From Cryptomeria japonica (Eukaryota > Streptophyta > Pinopsida > Cupressales > Cupressaceae), in NCBI RefSeq assembly GCF_030272615.1, contig NC_081409.1, forward strand, positions 22,818,260-22,882,259: a stretch of 64,000 nt of DNA, read 5' to 3'. Both the position numbers and the translations under genes were made by a program. Positions 45,780-57,756 of this stretch are shown here, one piece after another. The notes beneath the pieces were generated by a model. It did no database searches and had not been told where the DNA came from. It saw only the letters and a program-made list of their open reading frames with translations. How positions within the stretch are numbered: the stretch's first letter is position 1; each line of letters opens with the position of its first letter.

Positions 45780-47093
45780 GAACCATCTCAGATAGATCCC
45801 TTTTATGTCACACTATTAGTAAATAACAAATTGATAAAAAATTGCATGATAGATTCTGGTGCAGCTACTAATGTGATGCCTTATGGGGTTATGAAAGAGC
45901 TAGGTTTGTCAGTACACACTTCATATGGGAGATGTTATGCCATGGATAATAGAGAAGTGCCTATTGTGGGTACTATGAGAGATGTAGACGTAAAAATAGC
46001 AGCTTTCCCTGAAGCTACTTATAAAATGGATGTAATTGTGACAGACACCAAGCCACATTATGGCATGCTTCTATCTAGGCAGTGGGCTGCCGCTATTGGA
46101 GGACATCTTCAACTAGATTTGTCATATGCAACTATCCTAGTGAATGGGAATTCTGTAAAACTGTATAGAGAACCACATGCCCCAATGGTTATTGAAAAAA
46201 TAGACCCAAACATGCTTAATTGCATGATTGATGTGGATCTTGATAACTTCAAGATTGAACCCATTCAGCCTCAGTTGAAGAATACTGATCCTATTGTTGA
46301 TGAGCTGGAATCACAACAAGAAGGCCTGTGGAAGATGTACTTTGATGGAGCTTACTCTAAGGAAGGGTCTGGAGCGAGAGTGCTATTTGTTTCCCCATCA
46401 GGTATTACCTTCAAGTATTCTTTTCTATTAGCATTCCAATGTACAAACAATACATCTGAGTATGAAGCTCTATTATTGGGTTTACAGATTGCTAAAAGAC
46501 ATGGGATCAAGTTGTTAAGGGTTTATGGAGACTCTAAACTTGTAGTGTCTTGGATAAGGTCAAGATATGCATCTAAAAATGACAAGTTAAAAAAGTACAA
46601 GCATGTTGTTTGGGATGTCATTGAACACTTTGATGCATTTTCCATTGATTGGATTGAAAGGTCTAAGAACATTATGGCAGCTTTTTTAGCTAATATTGCA
46701 TTAAAGAATGATGATGTAACATTGACTAGAGTCTCAATAATTGAGACAAAAGCCAAACTAGCCATCCCAGATAATGTGTACAATTGGCAAGTTTTTGAGG
46801 ATGATGAAGACATCCTTAGATTTTTACAATGCATAGATGACTATGAAGGTCAAAAGATTGATTGTAATGCATTGGTGGAGGTAGTAGATGGACAGGAAAC
46901 AATTTTTGGAAGTGACATAGTACAATTAGAGACAAATGAAATACCTAGGGGACTAGTTGAACTAGAGGGTATGTTCAATTATAGTGATGGTCACTTACAT
47001 CAAGCATCATCTACAAAGTTGGAGGAATTGGATGAGGTGAACTTAGGGACAAGCTATCTCCCCATATTAGGACCAACCTCATTAACTTATTAA
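45780..47093 (+). pseudogene. Element F protease and an RNase H domain placed before RT
   Basis: Aspartic protease: NCMIDSGAATNVMPYGVMKE (about 45839) and GMLLSRQWAAAIGG. Next, from about 46330, an archaeal/plant-type RNase H: WKMYFDGAYSKEGSGA (Asp 46344), TNNTSEYEALLLGLQIA (Glu) and VYGDSKLVVSWI (Asp). The frame is open from 45831 to 47093. In the Tat-lineage polyproteins I know, this extra RNase H follows the RT-RNase H pair; here it precedes RT. It would degrade the RNA strand of the RNA-DNA hybrid. Confidence 0.85.
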
Positions 47094-47099
47094 AAGGGT

Positions 47100-48500
47100 A
47101 TAAACATGTTTTTGCTTGGTCCTATTAGGACCTAAAGGCGTATAGACAAGACTTATTTCAACATGAAATTCCTCTACAACCTAATGCTAAGCCTTTTCGA
47201 CAAAAGCATAGACCTATTAACCCCCTTTTGGAGACCAAAATGCAACAAGAATTAACCAAGTTAAGGGAAGGTGGAATTATAAAACCTATAAGACATTCTT
47301 AATGGGTATCCAACTTGGTCCCTGTTAGAAAGAAGAATGGGGATATAAGGCTTTGTGTAGATTTTAGAAATCTGAATGTTGCCTCTTTAAAAGACAATTA
47401 TTCTTCCCCAAATATGGAAGCCATGTTACAATGGGTAACTGGTTGTGATTTATTGTCAATGATGGATTGGTTCTCAGGTTATAATCAGGTATTAGTAAAG
47501 GAGTCTAAGCAATTTAAGGCTACTTTTACTACCCCTTGGGGGACTTATGTGTATGTGAGAATGCCATTCGGTCTAAAGAATGATGGAGCTACTTTTCAGA
47601 GAGCAATGGATGTAGCTTTTAAGGAGTTTATCAACATCATAATGGTTGTTTATCAGGATGATTTGACATGTTTCTCAAAGAAGGCAGTTGATCACTAGGG
47701 TAACTTGGAAAAGGTCTTTTGCATGGCTCTGGAGTTTGGTGTATCCTTGAACCCAAAGAAATGTCATTTTGCAGTGATTGAAGGAAAATTATTAGGGCAC
47801 ATTGTCTATAAGGAAGGGGTCAAGATAGACCCTGAAAGGATTGAAGCTATAAATAATGTACCTCAGCCAAAGAATGTTAAAGGGATTCAGTCTTTCTTGG
47901 GCAAGGTGAATTTTGTCAGAAGATTTATTGCAAATTTTGCTGAAATTGTCAAGCCCATTGTGAAGCTTTTGAAGAAAGATGCAAAGTTTTCTTGGGATGA
48001 AGAAGCTGCATAGGCTTTTGACAAAATTAAGAAGGCTATTCAGGAAGCACCAGTGCTAAAATCACCTCATTACAATAAGCCTTTCTCATTATTTTCTTTT
48101 TCTTCTTATCACATAGTAGCCGCAGTTCTACTACTAAAGGATGATGAAGGATATGAACATCCAATTGCTTTCTATAGCAAATCTTTACAAGCTGCTGAGT
48201 TAAAGTATGAAATCATGGAAAATAGGTGTATGCTCTAGTCAAGGTTGTTAAAGTATTTCGTCCTTATCTGGTAAATGCCCAAATTGTAGCCTATGTACCA
48301 CATGCAGCTGTTAAGGATATCCTATCCCAGTCTGAAGTAACTAGAAAAAGATGTAGATGGATAAGCAGAATACAAGAGTTTGATCTTGAGATCAAAATCA
48401 CAAAGTTGGTAAGAGGTCTAGGCTTAGCCAAGTTAATGACTGAGACAAACTTTAAGGATATTGACATAAATAATGTTGAAATTGAACAAGATTTTGTAAC
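47100..48500 (+). pseudogene. Element F reverse transcriptase and second RNase H
   Basis: RT: GGIIKPIRHS, NLVPVRKKNGDIRLCVDFRN, MDWFSGYNQV, TTPWGTYVYVRMPFGLKN and catalytic YQDDL (47651-47665; family usually YMDDL or YVDDI). Then NPKKCHFAV, QSFLGKVNFVRRFI. The Gypsy-type RNase H follows: PFSLFSFSSYHIVAAVLL, HPIAFYSKSL; its first Asp is not evident and it looks degenerate. Frames change at about 48230. Stops at 47098, 47301, 47697 and 48012. Confidence 0.88.
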
Positions 48501-49766
48501 CAACATTAAGAGGCAACCATGGTATTCAGATGTGGTATACTTCTTGAAGAATGCCTCATGTCCAGAAGGTATGACACATAGCCAAAGGAGAACATTAAAG
48601 TTAAAATCACAGAAACATGTTCTTATTCAGGGAGACCTGTATTGGAGGAATATTGATGGGATGCTACTGGTTTGCCTGGACGAATTCCAAGCTGGGAAGG
48701 TTCTGAAAGAGATGCACAATGGAGTGTGTGGAGGCCACTATTGAGCTAAGACTACTTCTCGTAGGATAATCCAAGCAGGGTATTATTGGCCAACTTTGTT
48801 CAAGGATGCTCATAAATATGTTCAAAAATGTGATCCTTGTCAAAGGTTTTCTTCTAAACTAAGGTATGGTGGTGCTTTGCCTTTGAATTATGTTACTGTT
48901 AAAGCCCCTTTTGTTCAATGGGGCATTGATTTTATTGGAGAGATAATAGAAAAATCAAGCAAAGGTCACATATGGATTATGGTGGCTACAGACTATTTTA
49001 CCAAGTGGATTGAAGCCATACCTACCAAACAGGCTACTACTAAGGTAGTCATTAGTTTCTTGATGGATAATATAGTGACAAGGTTTGGTGTGCCAGCTAA
49101 AATAGTCATGGATAATGCTATGTACTTCAGGTCTGAAGAGTTTTCATAATTATGTGCTAATTATGGGATTATCATGTCATACTCTTCACCCTACCACCCA
49201 CAGGGAAACAACCAGGCAGAATCGAGTAATAAAAGTCTCCTCAATATCATCAAGAAGATCCTAGAGGAAAATAAAAGGTCCTGGGATCAAAAGCTCATAT
49301 TAGCTTTCTGGGATGACTGTAAAAGGCCATTGGTACGTCCCCTTTTGAGCTAATTTATGGAGTGAAAGATAGGTTGCCTGTGAATAATTTGCTTCCAGTT
49401 TACCAATTTTTGCAGATTGAAGAACTAGAAATGTCTGAACCCATGGAAGAAAGAATGATTTAGTTGGTAGAGCTAGAGGAAATGAGGACTTCAGCCCATA
49501 AAAGGAATATGAAACTTCAATTATGATCGAAGTACCTTTTTGATAAAAGGACTAGTGCAAGAAAGTTCCAGATTGATGACATGGTGTTGCAGTGGAATGC
49601 AAAAGACCAAGACAAAGGCAAGCATAAGAAATTTGAATCACTGTGGATAGGCCCTTTAATTGTTTGTGATATCAATGGAAAGGATTCATACTTCTTGCGA
49701 AGAATGAATGGCGAAGTACAGGAATTTCCAGTGCATGGACAATTCCTGAAATATAAACTCTCTTGA
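48501..49766 (+). pseudogene. Element F integrase
   Basis: The zinc-binding part has MHNGVCGGHY, then GYYWPTLFKDAHKYV and CDPCQRF. The core has QWGIDFIGE (first Asp), KIVMDNAMYF (second Asp) and PQGNNQAESSNKSLL (Glu), all present. Stops lie at 48743 and 49148, and a frame change occurs near 49320. The C-terminal beta-rich end (MVLQWNAKDQDKGKHKKFES, IGPLIVCDI) ends at 49764. It inserts the DNA copy into the genome in the family. Confidence 0.88.
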
Positions 49767-50394
49767 TCTGTTTCTGTCCATGCACAGTAGTTGTAGGTTG
49801 TATATATGATTGTTTTCAGTTGTGTGTTTTTCAATAAGGAGCCCTTGTTTTGAATTGAGGAGAGGTCTTTTGTTCCTGTTGGTTTGCGTTCCAGATTTTT
49901 TGCCAGATTCTTGTGTTGGTCTTGCGTCCAACCATCCCCAGTCAGAGCCATTGTTGGTACCTATAAAATTTTGAGGGTTTAAGGTTTTTTCTTTTGCATG
50001 AAAACATATAGAAAATTAAACCTTTCTAGCGCATTGTTGTAATTCATATTGAACTTGAACCTTTGAACCTTTTTGGTTCAAATTTCAAGGTTCAATCGTT
50101 TCTCTTGCATGAGTCGTGACTTTGTAATATTTTTTACTAAGCAAGTGAGAATGTGTTATGTCTATTTTGAACCATTTGCAAATCGGTTCAAGGTTCAAGG
50201 TTCAGAATGTCCCTTTGCTTTTGATTAAAATTCTTTGCTCATCATTTTTCCACTTAAGCGGAAGGGTCTGTGTGTCATCAAGAGGGGGCCCCTTTTAAGT
50301 CTAGGCCTGGGCAGGTTCTGATAAATTTTAATTCTGCCTAAGTCTTATGTCTTTTCCTATGTATCTGTCGGGCTTCCTAAAGATCAAGCAGGTT

Positions 50395-53060
50395 CCTATT
50401 GATCTCGCGGTTGTCGCTATACCGCAACCCAAAAGTGCTCGATGGTTATTCACCACGACATGGTGACTAACTGGTGGGACCCGTGAGAAAGGTGCGAAGC
50501 GCAAAAAGTCCAAGAATATTGGAAGTCGGGTTTTCAGACTATCCCGATGACCTAATGGAAAGGGCTAAGGAAAACCTTTTATCCCACATTGGCCACAGGG
50601 AGGAGAATTTCAATATTTATGTGCAAGGCCACATATATCCTAAGTGTCAAAGCTTATGGGCTTTTGGCAAGTGGCAGCTCAAAAGCAATGGTCCCCCTCC
50701 ACACATCTCAAAGCACCCAAAATGTTGTAGTAAAAGGGCAAGTTAAACAGCGAGCAAGTTGAATGCAGATCCACAACCATCGCTATACCCCCATGCGAAG
50801 GTGATTGACTATTAATGGTCGTGACTTGGTGACTAACAAGGTGGCAGACAAGTGGCGGAAACGTGGTGACACCGTGGCATAGGATGAAGCCACTCAGAGG
50901 GGCTAAGAGTCAAGCAATTCAAGAAATATCAATAGTGATCAAGATGGATCCAAGGGCTGTCGCTATGTCGTGACGTAAAAATTCTCGCCAGATATCGCCT
51001 GCGACTTTGCGACAAACCACTAGTAGTGAACCATGGTCGACAATTACTGCAAGTGGTTAAGGTAGGCGGTTCATTTCGGCGCTTAGTGGAGGTCGTGCTA
51101 AGGTGTCAGAGTAGAGAGCCTAGAATGAATACCCTCACGACAGGTGGCGCCCAGTTGTGAACTCCGGAGCCAATCAAAGGGTTCCACATGGCAGACAGGT
51201 GGCATATCATCAAGGTGTATATTGAGTAGACCATGGCTTTGATGGATCATTGAAGGGACTCACTGAAGGCATCAGTTTCATTGACATGAAAGGTGCCGAT
51301 GAAACTAGGGTTTTGATAAAATATGAAAATGGCTAGCCGAAAGAGTGGTGGGTTCGATAGCGCTGAGGTGGTGGATGGGGCCGTGCTCAGGTGGACCTCA
51401 GAAGAAAATCATGAGGTGCCACGTGGTGCTAGATAGCTGATGAGGTGGAAGGTCCAGTGGTGTGCCACGTGACAAAATAGATAGCAGATGAATGTTGAGA
51501 AGACCTTGTTTTTGATAGATCACAAAGTGGACTCATCGAAGGCATCAATTTCATCGAAATGAAGGGTTTCGATGAAACTAAGGTGTTGGTGAGATGTGAA
51601 AGTAGTTCACCGAATGCTCAGTTCCATCGACAAGGGCACATCGAAAAAACCGGTTCCATCAAAAAGTGAAGGCATCGATGAAACTGCGGTTTCAATGAGA
51701 CAAAAAGAAGGCTAGCCGAAGAGGAAGTTTGGCCGAAAGGCTGATGCCAAACAAGCCAAAGGAAGTGGTGGGATCAGTTGAGATGACTTGGCGGTCCAGG
51801 TGGGTCAAGTGGCGAACCAAAGGTTGACAAGTGGCAGGCTTGACTGGACAGGTGGGGTCCAGAAAGATCTCAGAGCGAATCCAAAGGTGCCAAGTGGTGA
51901 CCTCGTGGCATAGGCAAGAGCCATTCAGAGAAGCTAAAGGCCAAGAAAGTTGGGAAGATCAGATGGCTAGGCGAGATGATCTAACGGTTGTTGCCATGTC
52001 GTGATGTGAAAGTGCTCGCCAAATATCCCATGCGACTTGGTGACAAAGCACGTGCGCTAAAAGGAAAGCGGCCCAGGCGTTAAGGATCGAGCAGCTTGAG
52101 GGAAGATCTGTGACCGTCACTATACCACCATGTAAAGATGCCTGATAGTTATCACCTGCGACATAGCAACTGACTAGGTGGCAATTGAGGTGGTAGTCCA
52201 GGCGGGCTCAGGGCGAATCTAGATGTGCCACGTAGTGGGAGTATAAGAAGAATCAGGGCGGGCCCAAGTCCAGTGGCAAGTCCAAGGTGGTGGGTAGATG
52301 GATCCAAAGGCAACTTAGGATGCGCCATGTGTCGAGCCCACCAGAAAAGAAAGTGATAATGGGAGCCACTCAGGCGAGGTAAAAGTCAGACAAGTTAGGG
52401 CAGATCAATGGTGATCTAGGGCAGATCAACGACTGTCACCAAGTCGCAACGAAAAGTTGCTCGATGGCTAAAAGCCGCGACTTGGTGACCAAGTGGTGGG
52501 GCCCGATGGAGAAGAAGAGCAGTTCAGAGAAAGTAAAGAACAAGCAAGTTCAAAGAAGATCTATGGTTGTCGCCATACCGCAAGATGGAGGTGCTCAAAT
52601 GTTAATGGTCGCGGCTTAGTGACTGATGAAGTGGCAAGACAGGTGGAGTCCAGAGGGACTCACGAGCAAACCACGAGGTGACATGTGGCCAAGATTTGTG
52701 AGGGTTAATTTTTGCCCAGATATGGATTTGTCAAATATCAGTGGATGGTTCTCGATCCGAGGAATCTGATTTTGCAGTCAAGTGCAACCCACGGCAAGTA
52801 TTTTTGGGACGGTGACCTTGGGATCTCAGATTTTATTCTTCAGTAAAAAAGATTGGATTTTCTACAGGCCAAGTGTGGTAGCGGTTAAGTTTTTAATAGT
52901 CCGAGACTAGGTGGTGGGGCCTGTTTCTAAGCGGATTACTTAGGGAAGTTAAAAGGCGTATTAGTTTCCCATGATCAGATGGTTATCACTATACCGCAAT
53001 GGAAACTCTTCTGAACTTTAAAGGCTGCGACTTGGTGACTAAAGGAAAAGTGCTCAGAGA
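50395..53060 (+). repeat. F 3' LTR module array
   Basis: The same module as in the 5' LTR, with more copies. Paired sites are near 50455 (CGACATGGTGACT), 50820, 50998 (GCGACTTTGCGAC), 52032, 52160, 52480 and 52612. The module body GTCGCTATACCGCAA is clear at 50413 and GTCGCCATACCGCAA at 52569. Confidence 0.7.
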
Positions 53061-53077
53061 GAAGGCCTCCTGATCCG

Positions 53078-53359
53078 TTGGTGCCAAAGAATTTTAAATA
53101 TTCAAAAGAAATATCAGCAGAGCTATGCAAGTTGCATCTAACATTGCTTCAAGATGAAAATGGGTTGCTGAGAGGTATCCAGGAGATCTGTAGGGAGATA
53201 TGCAAAGAACATAATGGTGTGTTGCTATGTGTCTTCTTAGATAAGAACTCATCAATGCTCTGGCACAAGATGATCCACCGGTATTATGAAGTTGTCGATT
53301 TTTGCAACCATTTTTGGGTAATAGGAGCCTACCCTTTCGGCCATCTTCCAAATGAATGA
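53078..53359 (+). pseudogene. Short LTR-internal reading frame, F 3' LTR copy (93 codons)
   Basis: Open from TTG at 53078: LVPKNFKYSKEISAELCKLH ... HRYYEVVDFCNHFWVIGAY, stop at 53357. No domain recognised. It starts with (TTG)GTGCCA where the K ORF starts ATGGTGCCA, at the same place after the module array, so it may be a remnant of a longer LTR gene that lost its ATG. Chance openness cannot be excluded. Confidence 0.5.
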
Positions 53360-54333
53360 CCAGTGAATTAATGAAGCACGCATCCCAGAAAGAATGTTAG
53401 ATTTCTCCCTCAACTATAATGGCACAGAAATGTAACTTTTGCAATAAATGACTGTTAGGGTAAGATTTTCTTCTAGGTGGTCTGAAGCTTGTTGCATCCT
53501 GATTTCTATAAAAGGATACCAAGGCTACCTAGAAAAGGGACACAAATTTTTGTAGCTAAACTTTGGCAAAATTAATACAGGCCTTTGTCTTAGCAATTTC
53601 TGAGTCAAAAATGAAGTACTTGTAACCTTCCGACAGAGGAATGAAGTATACAGTCCAGAGAATTTAAATTCTAATTTGTATTGTCTCTATATCATTGTAC
53701 AGTTGTTCATTTCATTTAAGTAATCAAGGATTGCTTATTTGAATGATTTTTTAGGCATCTAATGAAGTTGTTCTAAGTCTTTTTCTTAAGGAGAAAAATA
53801 TAAAATACTTTGAAAAAAGTCATTGATTTCAGTACTCTTGGTGTGGATTGGATGATGAAGTCTGATGCAGATTAGGACTCTGTGTATGTCAGGCATATTC
53901 AGAGTTGATAAATCAGGAACTTGTGATTTGTGTGCTAGTTTCTCTTGTCAAGTTGCACTCTGTTGTAGATGACTCTTTTGCCCAGATAAGGCACTGATTT
54001 ATCTATTGGTTTTTGTTGCATTTTGTGATCCTTTTTTAAAAAAGAAATCAATTTTCCATTTAGGTTAGTTTTATTGGTTAGTAAGGGAAGTTTGCAGGAA
54101 TTTACACTGGTTTTTTCTACAAACCATTTGCTATTTTTGTGAGAAAATAGTATTTAAAAGGGTTCACCTGCCCAATCTTTTGTAAGCTTAAAGTGTAGGA
54201 GGTTTCCTAAGTATGGAACCTTATATTGTTGTCTTTATTTCAAACTTTTGTTGTTCTCTTCCATTGTAGCACAGAGGCAGCAATTTTCACTTTTAAAGAG
54301 AAGAAACAAAAGTTTTCAAAATGGAGAACAACA

Positions 54334-56010
54334 GTTCCAATGCATTCAAGGAGTATTGTAATAGGTTTGACATACAAAATGAGAAAACAATACCTCTTAC
54401 TCCTCAACAAAATGGGATTGTGGAAAAAATAAATCACACTATCATGGAGAAGGTGAGGAGTATGTTGTCAAACTCTGGATTGGAAAAATATTTTGGGCAA
54501 AAGCATTAAGGATAGCTTGCTACCTCATAAATCGATCTCCTACTACAACACTGGATAGCAACATTCCTGAAGAAGTTTGGACTGGTAAGAAGGTAAATTA
54601 TTCTCACTTGAAAATCTTTAGATGTGAAGCATTTCTACATATTCCCAAAGGCAATAGAACTAAATTAGATGATAAATACATGAAATGCATTTTCTTGGGA
54701 TATGCAGATGGTGAATTTGGTTATCGTTTATGGGATCTAGTCAAACATAAGATCATTAGGAGGGATGCTATATTTATTGAGTTAGAGATGTTTAAGAGGA
54801 TTGTAGGAAATTTGGAGGTAAAGAAAGTTGTTGACATGATTGAAGAATAACAAGAAAATATCCCACTAATGCAATAAAATGGACAACAAGATCAAGAGTG
54901 TGATGGACAACAGGAGGAGAAGAGGAACAACACTTGAATAAGAAACCTTGTATGATCCCTTACAAGAGATTCAACTTGAAAACACAACACAACAATTGGT
55001 TCATAGACCCACTAGGTCTCATAAGCCTTCACAAAGATATATGCCCTCAAAATATATTTTGTTAACTGATGAAGGTGAACTTGATGGTTTTCAAGAAGCT
55101 TGTGAAGATGAGCATAGTAAAGAATGGAAGAAAGTGATGGAGGAAGAAATGGACTCCTTGCTCGAAAATAGAACTTGGGTGTTGGTAAAGCTTCCAAAAG
55201 GAAGAAGAGTTTTACAAAAAAATGGGTATACAAGATCAAGCATGAGGGTGACAAGAAAAAGAAAAGATACAAAGAAAGGTTGGTGGTGAAGGAATTTGCT
55301 TAGAAAGAAGGTAATTGACTTCAATGAAATTTTTTCACCTGTTGTTAAAATGTCATCCATTAGAGTTATTTTGGTCTTGCTACTACTCTAGACTTGGAAT
55401 GTGAATAGTTAGATGTAAAGACAACTTTCCTTCATGGTGAATTGGAGGAAGAGATTTATATGGAGAAGATAGAAGGTTTCAAAGTAAAAGGTAAATAAAA
55501 CTTGGTTTGTAAGTTGAAGAGTCTTTATAGGTTGAAATAGGAACCTCACCAGTGGTATAAGAAATTTGATTCATTTATGTTGGAACATGGTTTTAAAAGG
55601 CTAGAAGTTGATCATTGTGTCTATATTAAGAGGTATGACCAAGAAAAGAACATTATATTATTGTTGTACGAAGATGACATGTTACTTATTGGACATGATA
55701 AAAATATGATTAATCAATTGAAGAAGGATTTGGGTAAACAATTTACAATGAAAGATTTGAGTCCAACGCAATAAATATTGGGCATTGGGCATGAAAATCA
55801 TACGTGATAGAAAGAAGAAGAAAATATGGTTGTCACAAGAAAAATATATTGACAAGGATCTTGATAGGTTCAATATGAAGGATGCCAAGCCAGTTGGTAC
55901 ACCTCTTGCATCCCACTTTAAATTGAGTGTTAATTTGTGCCCTTGTGATGACAAGGAGAAGAAGGAAATAAGTAAAACTCCTTATGCTTTAGCTATTGGA
56001 AGCCTGATAT
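54334..56010 (+). pseudogene. Element A integrase C-terminal half and reverse transcriptase
   Basis: Resumes after F with SNAFKEYCNRFDIQNEKT and QQNGIVEKINHTI (catalytic Glu kept). Then come the integrase tail KYMKCIFLGYADGEFGYRLW and RT pieces: NRTWVLVKLPKGRRV, IFSPVVKMSSIR, HCVYIKRYDQEKNI, the catalytic region LLYEDDMLL (Val to Glu) and SQEKYIDKDLDRFNM. At least four frame changes and several stops. The gene breaks at the G insertion after YALAIGSLI. Confidence 0.85.
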
Positions 56011-57751
56011 TGTTGGCATTGAGGAGATTTTTGGGATAATGTGCAAATATGTGTTTGGATTGACTGAGTGATGTGTTGTCACTGATGTCAACATATTCCT
56101 CTTTGTATTCCAGTGTTGCCGTTAGATTAAGTAAGTTAGTTTGGCCAGTGTGTTGTTGGATAAGTTGTTGTGGATTAAAGGGTTTTGAGATAAGTATCTC
56201 TAGTTGATTCAACTCAAGTTTCAGTGGTTCGCGTGGAGATTTGATCAAGTTATTAGATTCGGTATTGCGATTGGTTTTTCAGTTGTTCGGTGTTTTGGAT
56301 TTTGTTCTGCATTGCTTCGCATTGCAATATCTTGGTTTGCGGATTTGGCAAAGTGTTTGGGACATTTTGGTGTGTCCTCAATTCAGATGGTTCATGACCT
56401 GGAGGTCCGCAAGTGAATCTTTCATCTTGACAGTCATTGTAGTTAGTATTCTTGAAGTTTGGTATAATGATGATGAACATTCTAGTAAGTGGTGTTGATG
56501 TGGTTGTTTCTGTGGTAATTCATGATGCTTGTGGATGTTTATAGACCATGTACTATTCGTGTTGGTGGTCCGCATTGATTGGTGAGCCCGTTATTGATGA
56601 TTCTCCTTGATTCGATGGTGTTCATGTGTTAGGGTTTCAAGCAGATCCGAAGCAAATATGAACTAACAATTATATGCAGATTTAAATACAAAAGATAAAG
56701 AAATAAAATAGGACACAGATAACACAGAGATTTAACGTGGTTCACCCAGAATGGGTTACGTCCACCATACACAGCCGTCCAATCTTTCTTATTATCCAGC
56801 AAAAATAGTACATCAACCCTCACAATGCCTTAAGCATCCCAGCCACTTATAACAGCGTTTTTAGGGCAACAAACAAAGTCTGCCTTTTTTAGGGTTTTAT
56901 TACAATGTCGGTTTTCATCAACAAAAAACTGCAAAAAAAATTTTCTCAGGGGCTGCCGCCCCCAAACCCCCGCTGAGTGTACAGTACTTTGCTGATCAGT
57001 CGCCACATTTCAACATCATGTTCTTAGTCGACATGATGATTGCAACATGTTGCGGATGTTCGAGGCATAGTTCTTGAAAGTGTTTTATGTTTGAGGTGCT
57101 GATTTAGGTCCATACTATGTCTTAGCTGACATTGTTTTGGTTTGCATATAATATTGTAGCGTGTATGGTTATATCTTTGTAATTTGTAATGTGTGTTGAG
57201 TCGACCTTGAAAGATAGGTTGATGATATGTATAACTAAATGTAATACTCATGTGTGAGAGGTATCTGTGTGTGCGAATAATGCTTTGATTTTTCGGAAGC
57301 AGTGAAGTAGTGCGAAAGAGCAGAATATGTGTTATGTGCCTAACCGGAACTGTAACCAGGCATTAGGAGATGCTATTTTCTTAGTTCATGATCTTCCAAT
57401 TGTAATCTGAATATGTTTGTAAGACAGTGAGTCTTCCCTGGGTTGTAACCCTTTGTTGTTTTTGAGCGGTGAGCTCTAGGCAGTGTGCATGAATGCATGT
57501 GCATTCCCCATTGTAATATTACATATACTTCTAACAGGATATCATCATATTGTGGGTAGATTCCCATCGTGGTTTTTCCCTTGATTGAGTTTTCCACATA
57601 AAAAATCTTGGTGTTATGTGTGTTATTGATGTGGTGTTGATTTATGCTTTCAATGATAATTATCAAGATCTGAAATTGTGTCTGAGTTAAGAAAAGATTT
57701 TGAGAAAATTGATTCACCCTCCCCTCTCAATTTTCTGCCTCGTTGCCAACA
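56011..57751 (+). mobile_element. Solo LTR G (Copia-type), inserted in A
   Basis: TGTTGGCATTGAGG ... CGTTGCCAACA, flanked by the exact duplication GATAT (56006-56010, 57752-57756). About 1.35 kb once H is removed. Near its end it has CATCGTGGTTTTTCCC and GATTCACCCTCCCCTCTC, the same terminal module as in C, D and E LTRs. No internal coding, so it is a recombination product. Confidence 0.92.
56627..57015. mobile_element. Small solo LTR H nested in G
   Basis: 389 bp, TGTTAGGGTTTC ... CATTTCAACA, with exact duplication TCATG (56622-56626, 57016-57020). It includes AACGTGGTTCACCC and a CCGCCCCCAAACCCCCGC patch. Either a solo LTR or a very short LTR element; only one terminal copy is visible. Confidence 0.85.
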
Positions 57752-57756
57752 GATAT

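Larger units (their letters stand above)
39179..54333 (+). mobile_element. Element F: giant-LTR Ty3/Gypsy retrotransposon, Tat/Ogre-like, inserted in A
   Basis: LTRs at 39179-42539 and 49952-54333 start TGTTGGTACC and end GAGAACAACA, with exact duplication GTTCC (39174-39178, 54334-54338). The internal region has a primer site of the Ogre/Tat kind, gag, aspartic protease, an archaeal-type RNase H, RT, a second RNase H and integrase. It has many stops and several frame changes. No polypurine tract is visible before the 3' LTR. A's integrase reading continues across it. Confidence 0.93.
49952..54333 (+). repeat. Element F 3' LTR
   Basis: 4382 bp, the fuller LTR. The stretch at about 50969-51927 is absent from the 5' copy. 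It includes three diverged copies of a GATGAAAC/TTTCAT-rich block (about 51270, 51520 and 51650) next to GGCTAGCCGAA. The boundary with internal DNA at 49951 shows no purine tract. Confidence 0.93.
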
